DNA from: SFTJ01 sp051871555
GTDB lineage: Bacteria; Bacteroidota; Bacteroidia; Bacteroidales; Muribaculaceae
Assembly (NCBI GenBank): GCA_051871555.1
Contig: JBJECZ010000120.1
Location: forward strand, 1-5,988
DNA: 5,988 nucleotides
Direction: 5' to 3'
In this document: piece after piece, positions 5,499 to 5,988 of the stretch
Layout of the letters: each line of letters begins with the position of its first letter
How positions within the stretch are numbered: the stretch's first letter is position 1
Position numbers and translations under genes: made by a program
Notes under the pieces: generated by a model
The model's database searches: none
Told to the model about the DNA's origin: nothing
The model's input: the letters and a program-made list of their open reading frames with translations, nothing else

Positions 5499-5984
5499 AT
5501 GAAGAAAATAGCAAGCTTTACAATTAACCATCTGAAACTACTTCGCGGCATATACGTGTCACGCAAAGATTATATGAATGGCGGTGACGTAATCACTACA
5601 TTCGACATACGCATGAAAGAGCCCAACAAAGAGCCTGCCATCGGACAAGCTGCAATACACACCATGGAGCATCTTGCCGCCACCTTCTTGCGCAACCATG
5701 CTGTGTGGGGCGACAAGATTGTGTATTGGGGACCTATGGGATGTTGCACCGGAAACTATTTGTTGCTCAAGGGCGATTATCAGCCTACCGACATTGTGCC
5801 ACTAATGATTGAGACATTCACTTTCATAAGTGAGTTTGAAGGCGACATTCCCGGAGCAAACGCTCACGACTGTGGCAATTATATGCTCAACAATCTGCCA
5901 ATGGCGAAATGGGAAGCCCGTAAATACCTCATTGAGGTGCTCAGCAACATTTCACAAGAAAACATGACATACCCCGAGGATTAA
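5499..5984 (+). CDS. luxS: S-ribosylhomocysteine lyase (AI-2 synthase)
   Basis: The enzyme splits S-ribosylhomocysteine into homocysteine and 4,5-dihydroxy-2,3-pentanedione, the precursor of autoinducer 2. The full 161-residue length fits the family. Metal ligands are His54 and His58 in HTMEH and Cys125 in DCGNY; Glu57 is the conserved general acid/base. The second catalytic position is in GPMGCCTGNY (78-87): Cys82 aligns with the catalytic Cys, while the next residue, usually Arg, Gln or another polar residue in GC(R/Q)TGFY, is a second Cys (Cys83), and the usual Phe is Asn86. Other signatures are YVSRKDY (19-25), TTFDIRMKEPN (33-43), EHLAATFLRNH (57-67) and FEGDIPGA (113-120). The gene lies 26 bases downstream of mtnN with no promoter in the gap. 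The leader before the ATG lacks a Shine-Dalgarno sequence. Only 4 bases follow the stop, so any terminator lies outside the window. Confidence 0.97.
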   Translation: MKKIASFTINHLKLLRGIYVSRKDYMNGGDVITTFDIRMKEPNKEPAIGQAAIHTMEHLAATFLRNHAVWGDKIVYWGPMGCCTGNYLLLKGDYQPTDIVPLMIETFTFISEFEGDIPGANAHDCGNYMLNNLPMAKWEARKYLIEVLSNISQENMTYPED

Positions 5985-5988
5985 GCAC

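Overview
The window most likely comes from a chromosome of the order Bacteroidales (Bacteroidota). The clearest sign is the promoters: several intergenic regions carry the Bacteroidota -7 element TAnnTTTG, in two cases with TTTG exactly 19 bases upstream. Start codons have no clear Shine-Dalgarno sequence and sit behind A/T-rich leaders. The proteins agree: a helicase with the DEFD motif II and a DbpA-type C-terminus, short secreted lipoproteins, and a receiver domain of the kind found at the end of Bacteroidota hybrid histidine kinases. The family cannot be fixed from this sequence; a gut Bacteroidales such as Muribaculaceae is only a guess.

Layout. Bases 1-204 hold two back-to-back promoters, one driving a gene left of the window and one driving a small alanine/lysine-rich lipoprotein (205-762). 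An intrinsic terminator (801-842) follows the lipoprotein. Next, on the + strand, is a DEAD-box RNA helicase (870-2201). It converges on a lipoprotein thioredoxin (2209-2619, minus) with only 7 bases between the stop codons and an AT-rich hairpin across the junction. Going upstream on the minus strand from the thioredoxin are a membrane-anchored response-regulator receiver protein (2664-3314), a YciO-type YrdC/Sua5-fold protein (3352-3957) and a B3/4-domain protein (3972-4637). The four minus-strand genes have gaps of 14, 37 and 44 bases and look like one transcription unit starting at a promoter near 4679-4686. On the other side of that 157-base divergent region, a + strand pair encodes MTA/SAH nucleosidase (mtnN, 4795-5472) and S-ribosylhomocysteine lyase (luxS, 5499-5984), 26 bases apart.

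How the genes work together. mtnN and luxS catalyse consecutive steps: S-adenosylhomocysteine to S-ribosylhomocysteine plus adenine, then to homocysteine plus the AI-2 precursor DPD. The minus-strand unit joins two proteins of RNA-related folds (YciO/YrdC and PheT-like B3/4) to a stand-alone tethered receiver and an envelope thioredoxin. No established pathway known to me unites these four, so a shared role is inferred only from their arrangement. I see no mobile element, CRISPR array, tRNA or rRNA. Most of the window is ordinary core-type chromosome; the tethered receiver and its operon are the parts most worth following up.
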